A DNA stretch of 64,000 nt from Nereocystis luetkeana. Lineage: Eukaryota > Sar > Phaeophyceae > Laminariales > Laminariaceae. The stretch lies in NCBI GenBank assembly GCA_031213475.1, contig JARUPZ010000031.1, forward strand, positions 374,501 through 438,500, written 5' to 3'. Position 1 is the first letter of the stretch, and each line of letters starts with the position of its first letter. The translations under genes and the position numbers were made by a program. Under the pieces are notes generated by a model. That model had not been told where the DNA came from. It did no database searches and saw only the letters and a program-made list of their open reading frames with translations. Shown in pieces: positions 13,301 to 27,000 of this stretch.

Positions 13301-16300
13301 TTTCTGCCGAGCGGCGAACCATTTTACCGGTCTCAAGACAAAAAGCCGACAGCCCTCCAAGGTGTTGAGGCCCAAAGCCGACAGCTCTCGAAGGCACACG
13401 TCCAACTTCTTCGCACCTGACGAGCGCTTCCAGGAGCGACAACTGCTCCTTCGTCTGCTGAGGAAGCAGCCTGCCTATTGACTCCTCGATGCTCCGATAC
13501 GTGGCGTTAAGCTGAATCATCAAGCTCCCCTGCAAAACGCGGCGAAGAAGAAAAAAAAAAAAAACGCGAAGTGAACGTGACGCCCATCGCTCATATCGCC
13601 AGCGTGCAGCCCTTGCCTTTCGTCGCACGCGCACTAACGCGACCGGCGGGGTGGGGCCTACTGGGCATTCCTCGAGCGGACGCACGATAGAAAGTACGCA
13701 GCACGCCCCTCGCCATCGAAACGGCGCTGAAATCGCATACGACGACAGGAACCCCAAAAACAAAACAAAAATGCGCCAGGCGCACGCGGTTGACCGGTTC
13801 CGGAGCAACCAAGCAACCCAGGCGATGTAACTCTGCCGCGACTAGGGCCGTGGGTTGCCTCACTATATAATGACTCCATGGCTAGATACTATTACGGGGG
13901 GCCATAGTTAACAGGACCAAATATTGTTAGTAAAAATGGTTAAACATATAGGTTTTTATGTATACCATAGGTCCTGTTAACTATGGTCCCCCGTAATAGT
14001 TGGCTGGTAAAAAGTTAAGCCAACTAACCAACTTACCTTTTTCATCAATAACTACCGTCGACCCTTGCAAAATGCTCTAAGTCAGATGCAAACACGACGA
14101 GCTGTTACACCAGGCCAACTCATGACCACCTAGTAATAGTTGGCGAGTTACAGTCAGCCAATTATCAGCCCTACCAGGTACGTTTATAGTCGCGGCGGTT
14201 TCACCTGGCGACCGTGCGCCCCCGATCATGCGACCCGGGTCGGAAACGCGCGACTGGAGTCGCGCGCTACGCGTAGCGCGTTTGGCCTTATGCGCTGACA
14301 AAGCGATACGAAAGTACAGCACTCCGAATCGCGCACGGGTATCGGAATCGTTCGCGCCTGATCTTATGCTGCAGCCGTGGGACGAATCAGCAGTGTTTTC
14401 GTACAACAACTTGGACCAGCATGAGACAGATGGTTGACAGTCCACACTATCTCTCCTCATTACATCTTCACTCCCGAGAACTTTCCCGGATATTTCCCAA
14501 CCGGTCGGGGGCACAGTGTCAGGGTTCGAAAGTCAAGTATATTTCAACCATTTTGTAGAAGCTGGCCCAACGTCAAAATAATATACAGCCTTCGGTCCGA
14601 TCGCGCACGACTTCGACAACGTCCTTTCGTCCGTCCACGCCCGTCAAGACTATAAGCAGTAGGTACGTAGAGCTGCGTTGTTGTTAGTCGGAAGCATAGC
14701 TAGCCGTTCCCCGGAGGTGCCGAACTATCGACTATTACGGGGGACCATAGTTAACAGGACCTATGGTATATATAAAAACCTATATATTTAACCATTTTAC
14801 TAACAATATTTGGTCCTGTTAACTATGGCCCCCCGTAATAGTTGGGATTTCCACATTTTTATGTAGGAAGGATTTTCGCAAACAAGATAAACATTTTTTC
14901 CTTTTTTGGGTGCGCCCCCCCTTGAAAGGGAAATGCTGGTTTGGGTGTGCTTCGCTCGCCTGACTCAAGTCGGCTAGTCCGCTGTCCATCAGCTGGCATC
15001 GCCAGCTGACTAGCCAACTAAAGCCAGATGCTTGGCTAACGGCACCTACCGACGACTCACGGCTCTCGCAAGCAGCGTTTCTGATGTGTCGCCCCCCTCG
15101 GCCTCACCTCGTCGGCGGGAAGCGTGATAGGCCGCAGCAACGCCCTCGTCTGGAGCTCGATAACCTCTTTGAGCAGCGTCTCCTGGTAGCTGTTGCCCAC
15201 ACCTCTCCGCTTCCAGTCGGCTGTCCTCGGAGAGGGGGAAAAAAGCAAAGAACACAAAAGCGGAGGTTGGAGCCTTTTGGGGCTGGCCAGCTCGCTTGCT
15301 ACGTGGGAAAAAACACCTATACCCACACAGGGCAGAGACGACTATACCACGGGTATATATACGAAGTACACATTGAATGGGCGTCACAGTGTCAGTCAAT
15401 TCATCACCGGGAAAAACCCACAAACTTTCGCCTCCCAAAAGGCGTCCAAGTGTCATCGCCACCGGCAAAACTTGACTGAACGTGTTTCTGTTGGAGCAGG
15501 CGGGGGTAGACCGGGGGAGAGGGGCAAGCGCTCCCTCCACGAGGTTCGAAACAAAACAAAAGGCACGTCGAGTTAGCACCGGGGATGCGATCGTCGTTCG
15601 GCGCTCGTTCTCTCGTAACTAGCGGTCAGGGGGGTGGGTGATCAACTAAAGTCTCAACACTTTTTTTTTGTTTCGGAAGAAAGCTCTCGACCGGCATATT
15701 TCCGAGAAGCTCTCCCTCGTTCGGAGTTGGCAAACCTCGTCGCCCAGGAAAAATCGAGCGCTGAAGTAAAAAACGGTCGCACCCCTTGTGCGAAGCCAAC
15801 GCTCTGTACTACGGTATGTACAAGGCACGTACTCTACGTGTGCACGAAACGCATACTCACAAACTCTCGCCAGCTTAACTTACGAGGGCCGTGAGGAAGG
15901 CATGCCTTGGTTTTGCTGGACTTCACGACTACTTACTTGTGATTTTAGTTGGCTGGCGAAGGTAACCAACTAACCGACCCACCAACAGTCCTATCCACAT
16001 GAAACAAAAAAACACGTACGAGTCACAAAAGACGCGCCAACCAGATACATAGAAGAAGAAGTCCGCCACTGTTCCGGAAGCAACCGAAAAAATGTACAGG
16101 TACGTACTATTACGGGGGGCCATAGTTAACAGGACCAAATATTGTTGGTAAAAATGGTTAAACATATAGGTTTTTATGTACACCATAGGTCCTGTTAACT
16201 ATGGCCCCCCGTAATACCTACCGGTGAGCGCTCTGGGTGGAATTCTGAGGAAGGTTGGGCCTTCACATTTACGTATAAACACCCCTTATGTTACCGCCCA

Positions 16301-19300
16301 GAGCGGTATACAAGTAGCCGACTAATAACTATAAGTCGGCGACTTATATGCCCAGGACGGGAAGGTCGCCAATATCGAACCAAAGGGCGTTTTCGGAGAA
16401 GCTATCCATCTGGTCGAGAGAAAGCCTTCCGAAAAAATAGAGTGTTCGACCTCAACTCTTTTTTAGGACCGCAGTCCCGATTGTTGGGACAAAGTACTTG
16501 GAATTTGAGCGGTTTTGTCCCCATAACGGGACTGCAGTCCTGAAAGGGGGATTAAGCACCGTTACTGTTGACTAGAGAAAACGACCGCTGAAACACGACC
16601 GCACCCCTGTGCGACACTCAACGGTCATCGCGGTAGTCAGCCGACTAACTCACCAAGCTGCGTGGCGAGGAGAGCGGCATAGTCCCAGTTGGACTCCACC
16701 AACTCAGCCCCCCTCGCCTGCGACCAAGGGACGCGAGCGAAAGGGAGAGAGAGAGAGAGGGGGGGGGGGTGGCTCACGTTTTAGAGAGGGTGGCTCAAAC
16801 TCGCAGCTCCTTACCAAGTATACGAGGAAATGGTTGCGGGTCACCATGAACGAGACTATTACGGGGGAGCATAGTAAATAGGACCTCCCGTAAACACAAA
16901 AAGCTATATATTTTACTATTTTTACTAACAATATTTGGTCCTACTTACTATGGTCCCCCGTAATAGAGGCGTTCTACGTTAGAGGTTCACCCTACTTTTT
17001 CTGAGGCTCCTCACATGAGGAGCTCCATACCTCACCCGAAAACTGATTTCAGCAAAAATCAAATTGCACCCGGTGAAAATTTTCCATGGCCTACGTATAA
17101 AAAATCGTCATTTTTCGGAAGAAGGGTGGCATTCCGACGATTTTGGGTTAAGGAACCCCGTCATTCAGAAACAAAAAAGCGGAAATGTGCTACCTCTATC
17201 GTAGAACGCGTCAATAGTAGAAACTAACCCTCAACCCCCACCCTAACCTCAAGAGGCGTTCTACAATAGAGGCTCACCCTGAATTTTCCGAGGCTCCTCG
17301 CTTAAGGAGCTCCACACCTCACCCGAAAACTGATTTCAGCGAAAATGAAATCGCATCCCGCTGAATAACCCCATGGCCCAAGTATACACATAATGCCATT
17401 TTTCGAAACAAGATTGGCATTCGGACGATTTTGGGTGAAGGAACACCGTCATTCAGAAAATGTTTTAGCGGAAACGAGCTACAAACAGTACCTCTATCGT
17501 AGGACGCGCCTCAAAAACCCTTTTAAGGCAAATTCTAGGTCGTTTGTTCCCCAAAACGAAACCGCAGTCCTACTGTAAAAGGTATATAAGCCCATCCGAC
17601 CCAATCAACCATTGGATTGAGGCATCATCGGTCCCGTTCGCCTCCACCACACCAGTGAGTGCCAACCATTTTATTATCGGAGTAGCAAGCGGACAGCGAG
17701 GGGGGTGTGACGGTGGAGACGGCGCCTACTACCAGCCCATGGGTTGCATGCAGACCTTAAGCGCAATCCACACGCTATTCGTATCAGTGTTTCAGTGGTC
17801 TATTACCGGGGACTACATTAAATAGGAACTACGGTAAACACAAAAACCTGTACATTTCGCTTATTTTTACAAACAATATTTTGTCCTATTTACTATGTTC
17901 CCCCGTAATACAGGGTGAAACGGATGGTGCCTACTACCACTGCTAGACCACACCCCCCTTTTAATTGCTCCAGTACCTCTACACCCTCATCCCACCCGAA
18001 CCTAATCCCATCTGGCACCCTATTCCCATTTTTTGGTGGCGGAAAAAAACTGGTGTAAAACAACTCTGACCGAAATTATAGCCCCCCGTTGGGACTCTGG
18101 GGTCGATACTAATCGGTGACTATATTTCCGGACAGACTGGCAACACGCAAGATAACACGCCTGCCCCACGGGACGAACTTTCCGAGATTTTTTTCTCCAA
18201 AAGTAGGGGGGGGGGCACAACGTACCCAGTACGATAACAGTGATTAAAACAACAGTGTGGATTTTCGAGAGATCCTGTCGAGAGACCTTTCGATGGACGC
18301 ACGCACGTGCGCACGCACGCATTTCGCTCGGCGCGTGCGCACCGTCCCAGTCGCTGAAACCTAGAAAAACAGCTTAGAAAATTAGTCCGAGGGGTGCGTG
18401 TGTGCCATCTCAAGTGTTGCCACTCAGCGCGTGCGTCTTATCAACGTCTAAACGATCCTTATATTTCCGGACGGAGTGGTATAAACCTACCTGGAATATA
18501 AGGACGACGACACATATCGACGTTGTTGGCAGAAGAGCGATGCAACGGGTATACATGCATCGAGGGCGCCACTTTGTGGCTCACTATTTGCCGACCGGTT
18601 TTTTAAGCTCTTCAACTGAGAGCAACTATTACTATAGACCGGTCATTTTAATATCACGGGGGGTCATAGTTAATAGGACCTACGGTACACACAAAAACCT
18701 ACATATTTCCTTGTTTTTACTGACAATCTTTGGTCCTATTTACTATGGTCCCCCGGAATAGTATGATTATTTTACCACCATACCCCACTCTGGGCGTGAA
18801 CACAAGGACCGCTCGGTCCTCATATTGAAGTCTAAACGGTCCTTATATTTCCGTCCACTGGGAAAAACATGGGTCAGGTTGAGCGAAAAAAAAGAAGAGG
18901 TTTTTGAAGAAATGTTCTGGGTAAGATATTCTGCGTAAGACGAAAACTTCGGACTTCACCAGTCGTGCTCAGAAAATAAGACACCGCCCCTGCCGGGGCA
19001 TTGCTCGGAGGCAGGTTGAAACCACGGCCAAGAACAGCACGCAAGCCGCGAACGCGGAAAAGCGCGCACGCTTCCCTGGAGACCCACGATATAAACCTCT
19101 CTAGACGAAAATGTATGGGCCATTGTGATACATACATGAAGACTGAACGGTCATTACATTTCCACCCAGCGGGGTGCTGCTACGTAGACCGCGACCTTGA
19201 AGCCCACCATACCGAAACCCACGCGCGCACTATCAAGATAGTATAGCTGTCCCTATTATACGAACTCTAGCAGCAGGATACTTGTAAATGTCGTCAACTT

Positions 19301-20994
19301 GTGCGCGTTGGTAGATCCCAGTCCGTCGGTCGGTCGGTCTTTCCGTCCGTCGGTCGGTCCAGCCATCTCCAAAGGGGTACAGTACCTTCTCTTGGGAGCC
19401 GTGTGAACAATAAACTTGCATTCGCTTGTATGCTTCGTACCGGTATGTCATTACTCCATGTACGTACCTCAACGTTTCGGTAAGTCTCGTTCAGCAACGC
19501 CCACGCCGGCCCCTTGACATTGTCCTCGAGTGCTTCCACCTTTCGACGGTCGGGTGTTCGCACAGAAGAGGCGTTTCGTCGAGGCACCGAGAAGACGACA
19601 AAAACGAGCAGGACCAGAGCAAAAAATGCGACGCAAGCGTGATAAGGAGGCGTGTGCGTGCGTGCGTGTGTGGGGGGGGGGGGAGGGGGGGGGGGGAACG
19701 GGGATGGGGGATGACCGCGGGAAGAAGGGCCCGAATCGAAGCGAGGACATGCATACATGGGCGCGGAAGGATGTCAGGGACGAGCGTCAGCGCGGGGGTA
19801 CCGCCTTCACCTTGTCCGTGAGGGACCGTCCTACACTGTACCACAACCCGCAAGCTGAATATTTCTACTGTAGCGGGCCACGTTTGCATGCCGCGAATAC
19901 ACCAGAGAAGCCGCTGAGATTCTGCTGTTTATATGCTTGAAGGAACAGCGTGCGCATATACGTTTGTCGCGAACGGAAAAACAGAGCGAGCAGGACTCCA
20001 CCCCCCCCCCCCCCCCCCCACTTCCACCCCCCCTTCCCGTACCGAAGCAAAGTAAGACGTTCGGTCGAACTCGTCACGTATCACACGAAAAATCGTGATT
20101 GTCAGAGCAAGTAGAGTTAGCCGCTTAAAGCTAAACGTTTACTTCCCCTCAAGATTGCCGGTGATACCATGGACAAAATGAAGGGAGAGAGAGAGCACAA
20201 GCTATCGCGTGCGTCAATTTTTCCCAGCACAAGGACCATGGGCGCGGGGCGGGGGGGGGGGGGGGGGGGGGGGCACATTTCTTAAGAAGGATGGGGGAGG
20301 GTAACATAAAAATACTGAGATTAACAGTCCCGCACCTGCGCGTTGATCTCGCGCTTGGCGAGCTCGCCACCGGCAACACCCACGACAAGCATTAGCGCCT
20401 CCTTCGGCATGCGGGGCACGGAGTCCCTGCAGGATACAACCAGGGCACAAACCCGGAAAAAAAGGTAAGACTACAAACAAACACAGCACCTTCGAAAAGG
20501 TAAGACAACAAACAAACACAGCACCTTCAGTTCAGCGCCAAAAACGAACGCGACCCCCCCCCCCCCCCCCCACCCACCAAACACCAAACGGGACGAGAAA
20601 AACAGAGGTGGCGCGTGCGGTGATGGAAACATAAGAGACCGCCACGAGCACATAAAAAGCGACGACGTACCCGGAGGCGTTTCGTGGTCGGGGACAGCAG
20701 CAGAGTAAGACACAGGGCGGTGCCAGTAGTTTCAATACTTCCATGTCACGCGATTACATGGTCTCACGAGCATAACGATGGCGCGCGCGCGCGTGGAACG
20801 GCTTCATGAAATTTCCAAGCACTGCACCCGCAATTCGGGGACACTCACAAAACGAAAAACAAATCGTACCTGGTACGGAGATTTACAGCAGGTTTTCCCT
20901 ACTCAGAAACACAGTGCATTTTCTTATGCGGTGGGCTAATGTAAGAGATCACATACGAACACCGCAGGCAGGAAGCATGGAGCATCAGCATAGC

Positions 20995-21063
<69 letters not shown>

Positions 21064-24000
21064 TCCCTGTTCTTCGCGCTCACCTGATTGCCTGCTGCAT
21101 CCGCGCCGTGATGCCTGTCTTCTCCATGAAGTTCACGGTCCACCGGCGCCAAGGAGGGAGCACGTCACCCGCATTCCCGCCGGCGTCAGCGATACTTGTT
21201 TTCGCACTCGCAACGTCCAGGTCGTCGAGGACGTAGGGGGTAGGGGACGATAGGAGCACGGCCCCGCACGATAAATCCACCCCTTTCGACAGGGCGGCTT
21301 CCGCCACCCCTCGCCTCTTGGCCTGGAGGAGAAACGAAACACGCGGGTACAGCCAGGGTTTTCGTGTGAGAGAGAGGCATGACGAGGAGATAGAAAACAC
21401 GAATAAAAACCGAGAAGTTCACGGCAGCCTTGCTTCCGTTTGAGAACGTCGGGCCGTTTTTCATGTGATCTGTTTTCATGCTTCCTTCTCGTCTTGTGCA
21501 GTACTTGTTTAACGCTCTTTGAAGAAAGAAAAGAAGAAAGTGAGAAAAAACCTCTCATCGCCCGCGTCGGTGAGATGCGACCGTACGGGCAGGACCACAG
21601 GCAGGGCGCGGACCCTCTACACCCACCCCAAAAACGTAAACAGCGTCCAAATTATGGAGGTGTATATTAATAATAGAAGTAGGAACGGCGCTCCTGCTCG
21701 AAAGGTATGCGTGGCCAATAGTCAAACAACCAAGGCAAACACCGAACGAGTACGCCCCCCGCTACCCCCCCCCCCTGCCTGGTCGGTGAAAACCCGACGA
21801 GCTCCGTCCCGACATTGTAGGGATACGAAGGTCTCTATGGTCGTACCACTACGACCCAGCATAATGATGACTACACCCCCCCCACACACGGACAAATTCA
21901 AGCAGGCGACAGTCAGAAGTAGCGTCTACGCCCGAGGAACGCGAGCGGCTCACTGCATGTCGGCGGCGCGGCAGTCCCGAAAAAACGCACAAGAGCACGG
22001 ACCGTATGGACGTCTACAAACGAAGCCCCCCGAACACGCTACCATACCCTACCCCCCCCCCGTTTTTCAAGCCCGCCCCCGTCACGCTCCCTCCCACTCA
22101 CCGCCAAGCGCTGCTTCTCTCGCTTTGCGCGAATTGCATCCTTCCCCGCGTCCACCACCGCCTGCGCAAAGTCGAAACCCTGGCCGGCCGGCGCCTCGGC
22201 GGCGGCGGCCAGCGACGGGAACCAGTATCCATTGACCATCACGCCGGCCATGGTCTCTTTCTGGGAGGCGATTGGACCCGGTGCTGCTGATCCGTGGCGA
22301 GGGTCAGAGCCCTCCCCAACGTCCCACGCCTTTGCGTGACACGCGGCACCATGCGTGGAAAACCGGGCAGTGTGGCGTGATCGGGGGTCGGAGGTCGGGG
22401 GTCGCGGGAGGGGGGGGAGGTACTCATGTCATGCATGGTCGTAGTCGTATGGCGGGGGGGGGGGGGGGGGGGCTTCGAATGCGTGCTCAAGGTCCACGCA
22501 CGCTTCGAAAGCGGTAAATACGACGCACGCCCCGCGCCTCCTCCGATACCCCGAAAATACTTCCTGTTCTATTAATAGAATACATCGAGTCAAGCGCGAC
22601 ATCGAGCCACAGTCCCCTCCCTCTGCCCCCGCTCCCCTCTTCCCCCTCCCCCCTCCGTCCCGCCCCCCCTCCCCTCTCGCCCCGCCCGCCCTCTCGCCCC
22701 CCCCCCCCTCCTTGCCCCGGGTTTCCTAAAAATAAGGCGGGCGCACACCTGCGTGCCCGACGGGGCGGTGGCATCTGACCGAAGAAAGGCAAGAAAGCTG
22801 CTCAAAACCCCCACAAGAGCCTTTCTTTTGGCGCCTGCCACCTCTCGTGAAACTCTTTCGGCGGGCGGCGGCAGTCCTTGTTCCTCCGACACGGTCGCCG
22901 CCGCCCGGCCGACGGCGACACCGACGGCCGCTTTCGTCACCGCGCCCACTACCTGGCCACACAGTTAGGCATGGGAATGGATTCGTTTTAGACGTAAAGA
23001 AATGTCCAGTCTATTCAAGAATTCGTTAAAAAAAAATCGAAATAAAATCGAAAGAACAATTTTTGAATATAGTCTGCCATAACCCTATTTACTTGGTTTC
23101 AGTCTACATTCACGTGTAGCACCGATTCACGACACGGGAAACGAATTGGATTATAAAGCTCGGCAGATGCCTCCAATCAATGGAGAACGATCGACTGACT
23201 CGTTGTGTTTTGATCTGTAGATTTTTGTTCCGTTAATTTTTGTGAAAATACGCGAGGAAGCTCGATTTTTCAGGTTGTATTCGTATTTTTCTGTGTAGGG
23301 AAGAACTAATTGACTCTACCAGAGAATCTAGACCAGTCAACCGATGCGGCAGGACGTTGCACACAAAGCAGTACAATCCGCGCCTGAATCCGACAAGTAG
23401 CCGACATGAAATCTGTTGCACCGGTTGACCCTCTTTTGATGAGTCAATTGTGGATGGGAAATTCGACAAAAAATATTCCGAGGTAAAAACAAAGGACGTC
23501 CAGTCTTCATTGTATCGGGCAAACGGTGCCCGACATGAAAGCGGCAGCACGCCGAGCGATCGCCATCACACCCGGTGCCATCGCAGCAGCGAAGACCATC
23601 TGTGATCGGGCCTTGATGCAGCAGGAAGCGAGTTATACCCCTAGCGTTTCAGATGCGAACGCATCACTATTGTTATCTCACGTGAGAAAACGACCAAGTA
23701 AAAATACTCCATCGTGCCACCCTGTGCGGAAACATAGGAATGGTGTAATCATAAATATGAAAATAGGCTGTTCTTTACTTTTCCGGACAGAGTGGTAGGT
23801 ACGTACGAGTACATACGGCAGCACCATGCAGATTGCAGGCGCGTGGTGAATGCAGCCTTGGCCGCAAGGCTCAAGACTAGCTGCACGCACAGCAACAACT
23901 TGCCCGTGAGCTAGAGGTGGGGCGCGCTGCCACGAAGGTGCAGGGAGCGCCGTCGAAATCCCGGTCTCCGCGAAGTGCAGTATAGCAACCCGCAGCCGAT

Positions 24001-27000
24001 TGTTGATGCTGTGTGTAGGCATGTTCTTCTTATTTACAAGTGCCCAAAAGCAGAAAAACAGGACCACACACTGCGCTTTGATCTGTACAAGATGTGTATC
24101 ACAGGGGGGGACAGCTTTCTCGTGTTACCGGTCGCCAATCCCAAGGCCTCCCCAGGAACGTGCGATTCGTTCACGCTCGCGCGTCCTTGTCTACGCTGCT
24201 GCTCTATGCTCTGGGCTTAGTTGTGCGCTGTCCTCCAGCACGTGTTGTGCAAAAAGCAAGGCTGACTTTTTTTCAGCTATAGCTCAACGCCACAACATCA
24301 ATACCGGCACTGGTTTTTATTTCATTTTTGAGAGGCAGCATCATAGAACGGATTTTTCGGTGGCAAAGTGTTTTTAAACCCAATTCACGGATTGGTTAAT
24401 TTCCTTCCTAAAGATTTTTCCCCCCAGACAACGACCATGCGACATCCTATATATTTTCACGTACTCAAACGAATCCATTCCCACCCCTAACAGTTACGCT
24501 TCAGCGTCAGTTTCAGCTTCACCCTCGAACACTTTCAACACTGAAAATAGCGTGTGGGTTGCAAATTATTGTAACACTGCATTGCAATTAGGCGGACCTT
24601 GGTGGCACACGGTGCGTTACGTGCAGAAGCCTGATGGAAGCAGAGCCCACCAGCACCGGAAATGAAACCTATCTTACCAGGCACAGCAGTACTACCGGCA
24701 CTACTTCTGTACCCGGTACATTGAAATATATAATACGTGCCAGGTGAGTCATGCCTTGCCTTCAGGTATGCATGTATGAAATACATGTTTTTGGAGGAAC
24801 ACATTTTTTTTCCCTGCGGGCCGCCGGTCTTCTCTCGAGCCCTCGGCTGTGTGGCACGCCAGGGGGGCCGCGTGTACACCACAGTGCAAATGCGAGCCCC
24901 GGCCGGTGTCCGTGGCGCGTGCTCTGGGCCTTCGAAGTCGCGAATTCTGGCAAGTGACTACGGGGAGGCATTCGACCTTCTAGAGCCAAGCAGGACAATG
25001 GAAACCCTACAATGAAAACTACGTTTCTGTGCTGCTTGCTGCTGGCTGCTGGCTGCCGCTGTATCATGTCTGATCACACCGTCCGTCGACCTCTCTACAA
25101 TGAGGCAGCCACGGAACAGCAGCTGTCGCACATCAAGCTCTTCCTTTCGTGACGGCCACGGACAGCGCATCTGTGTGTCCGTGTTCGGGCCGCGATTCCT
25201 GTCGACCTAGGAAGTGCAGTAGGAACGCACACGTACACAATCTCAATAATATTGGATGCTGCACACGGGGCAGGATGGAGATACGAACCCACACTTTCTC
25301 GGTATTTCAACAGCAGCCGGGCGGCCACGGTACGCACTACATCAGCGGTACGACAGCAGTGTTACTACAGTATTACTTGTAGTATGCATGTCTTTGCAAT
25401 GTTCACCAGGAGGCACAGCAAATACACATGCAGTTGTCTTCATATTTCCACGTGCAATTTTGAACATCAAGCGATTCGTCGAATCTCGTCCTGCCACACA
25501 GCAGCAGTTACTCGGAGTGAATAGGGACACCTGATGATGCTGCTGCTCCCCCTTTTCAACTTGCGACACCCGCGGGATTTCAAGTCAACTACATCCTCAA
25601 GGGAAACCTTGTACTCGTATAATATAACAGGTGCCTGGTATAACACACATAGAGGATGCACTGTGGGTGCCCAGGCTCTCGACCCAACCGCCGCATGGAC
25701 ACGCCCTGCGTCGGTTCCACCATTTGTCGAGGTCTCATAGATATCTGCATCTTATTGTACGACTGCCTGTGGGCAGGCGTATCCCAAGACCACCTGCTGT
25801 GGTCGCCAGCTCCATGAGGTTGAAAAAACAAACAACAACAGCTACTGTGAGATCGAGGATTTCGTCGAACCTCATCTTTGCAAGCTGTGTGTGATGCTTC
25901 GGTCGCGCGTACTACGAGCTTGAAATGGCCTCATGCAGGAAATACAGCAGTCCGTACATGAGGAAGGCAAAATCTGAAGTAGTCCCGTGCAGAAGTATTG
26001 ACTGACGACACCCACGATCCATGGAGTGCGAGGAAAGGGCAGCCCCCCTTGCACTTTGTATCGTTCATCCGGCTTGTCAAACCTGAATGCTTCAACAACC
26101 TGGCGTCTGCTAGACGCTACACAGACAAGAACGGAAAGTGCTACAGACTCAAGCCGAACCTGATGAGTCCGTACTCATATTGGGCGTCGACGATAGGCTC
26201 GCGCCATATAGCAGTTTCTTTCTTCGCGGCAGGACTGGTTACTTCCAACATTGACAAATGCACTCGGTACGAGGCTGCATGCCTCACTGGTGCGGCGACT
26301 GTCCAAAGCATTCACTGATACAAAGCTTTCACCCGACCAAAAAGCCGCAGTCATTGATTTGTGCGCCCGGTACCGTCCTGTCCTTGCCTTGTGTCGTCGG
26401 GGTTGGAGGCGTTGGAGGGGTTCGGTGCTGCCCTGCTTGCTTTCATTTGTCCCTGACGAGCTGCCCCACGGGCCAGGACGCTCTTCGATCATGTCCCATT
26501 CTAGCATGCCATGGACACATTTATCAATGACATGTTAGAATGGGACATAATCGAAGAGCGTCCTAGCCCGTGGTAGCTCGTCAGGGACAAACGAAAGCAA
26601 GCAGGGCAGCACCGAATCCTCCAACGCCTCCAACCCCGACGACACTAGGCAAATACAGTGAAATCGCAATCCACCAGCTGGCCAGCCACAGTGCGATGTG
26701 TGCTGAACATGCGGGGTTGGAGGGTTTGGTGCTGCCCTCCTTGCTTTTATTTGTCCCTGACGAACGTGGTGCGTCCTTGTGTGCTGCTGTTGGGTCGGGG
26801 TTGCTGTCGGATCTGATCCTGACCGATCCATTGCAAATACGTGCGGGAGCAACTATGATTGCTCGCCCCTCGAGATAGCTTCTGGTGGCCGACAATGCCC
26901 CCGAACCTGGATTCCTCTCTGGATGCAGTAGGAGGCGTCAAGTTCATCTCTACTGCCGATGTCCTCAGCGTGTTCTGGTAAATTCCCCGTGGCAGAAGAG

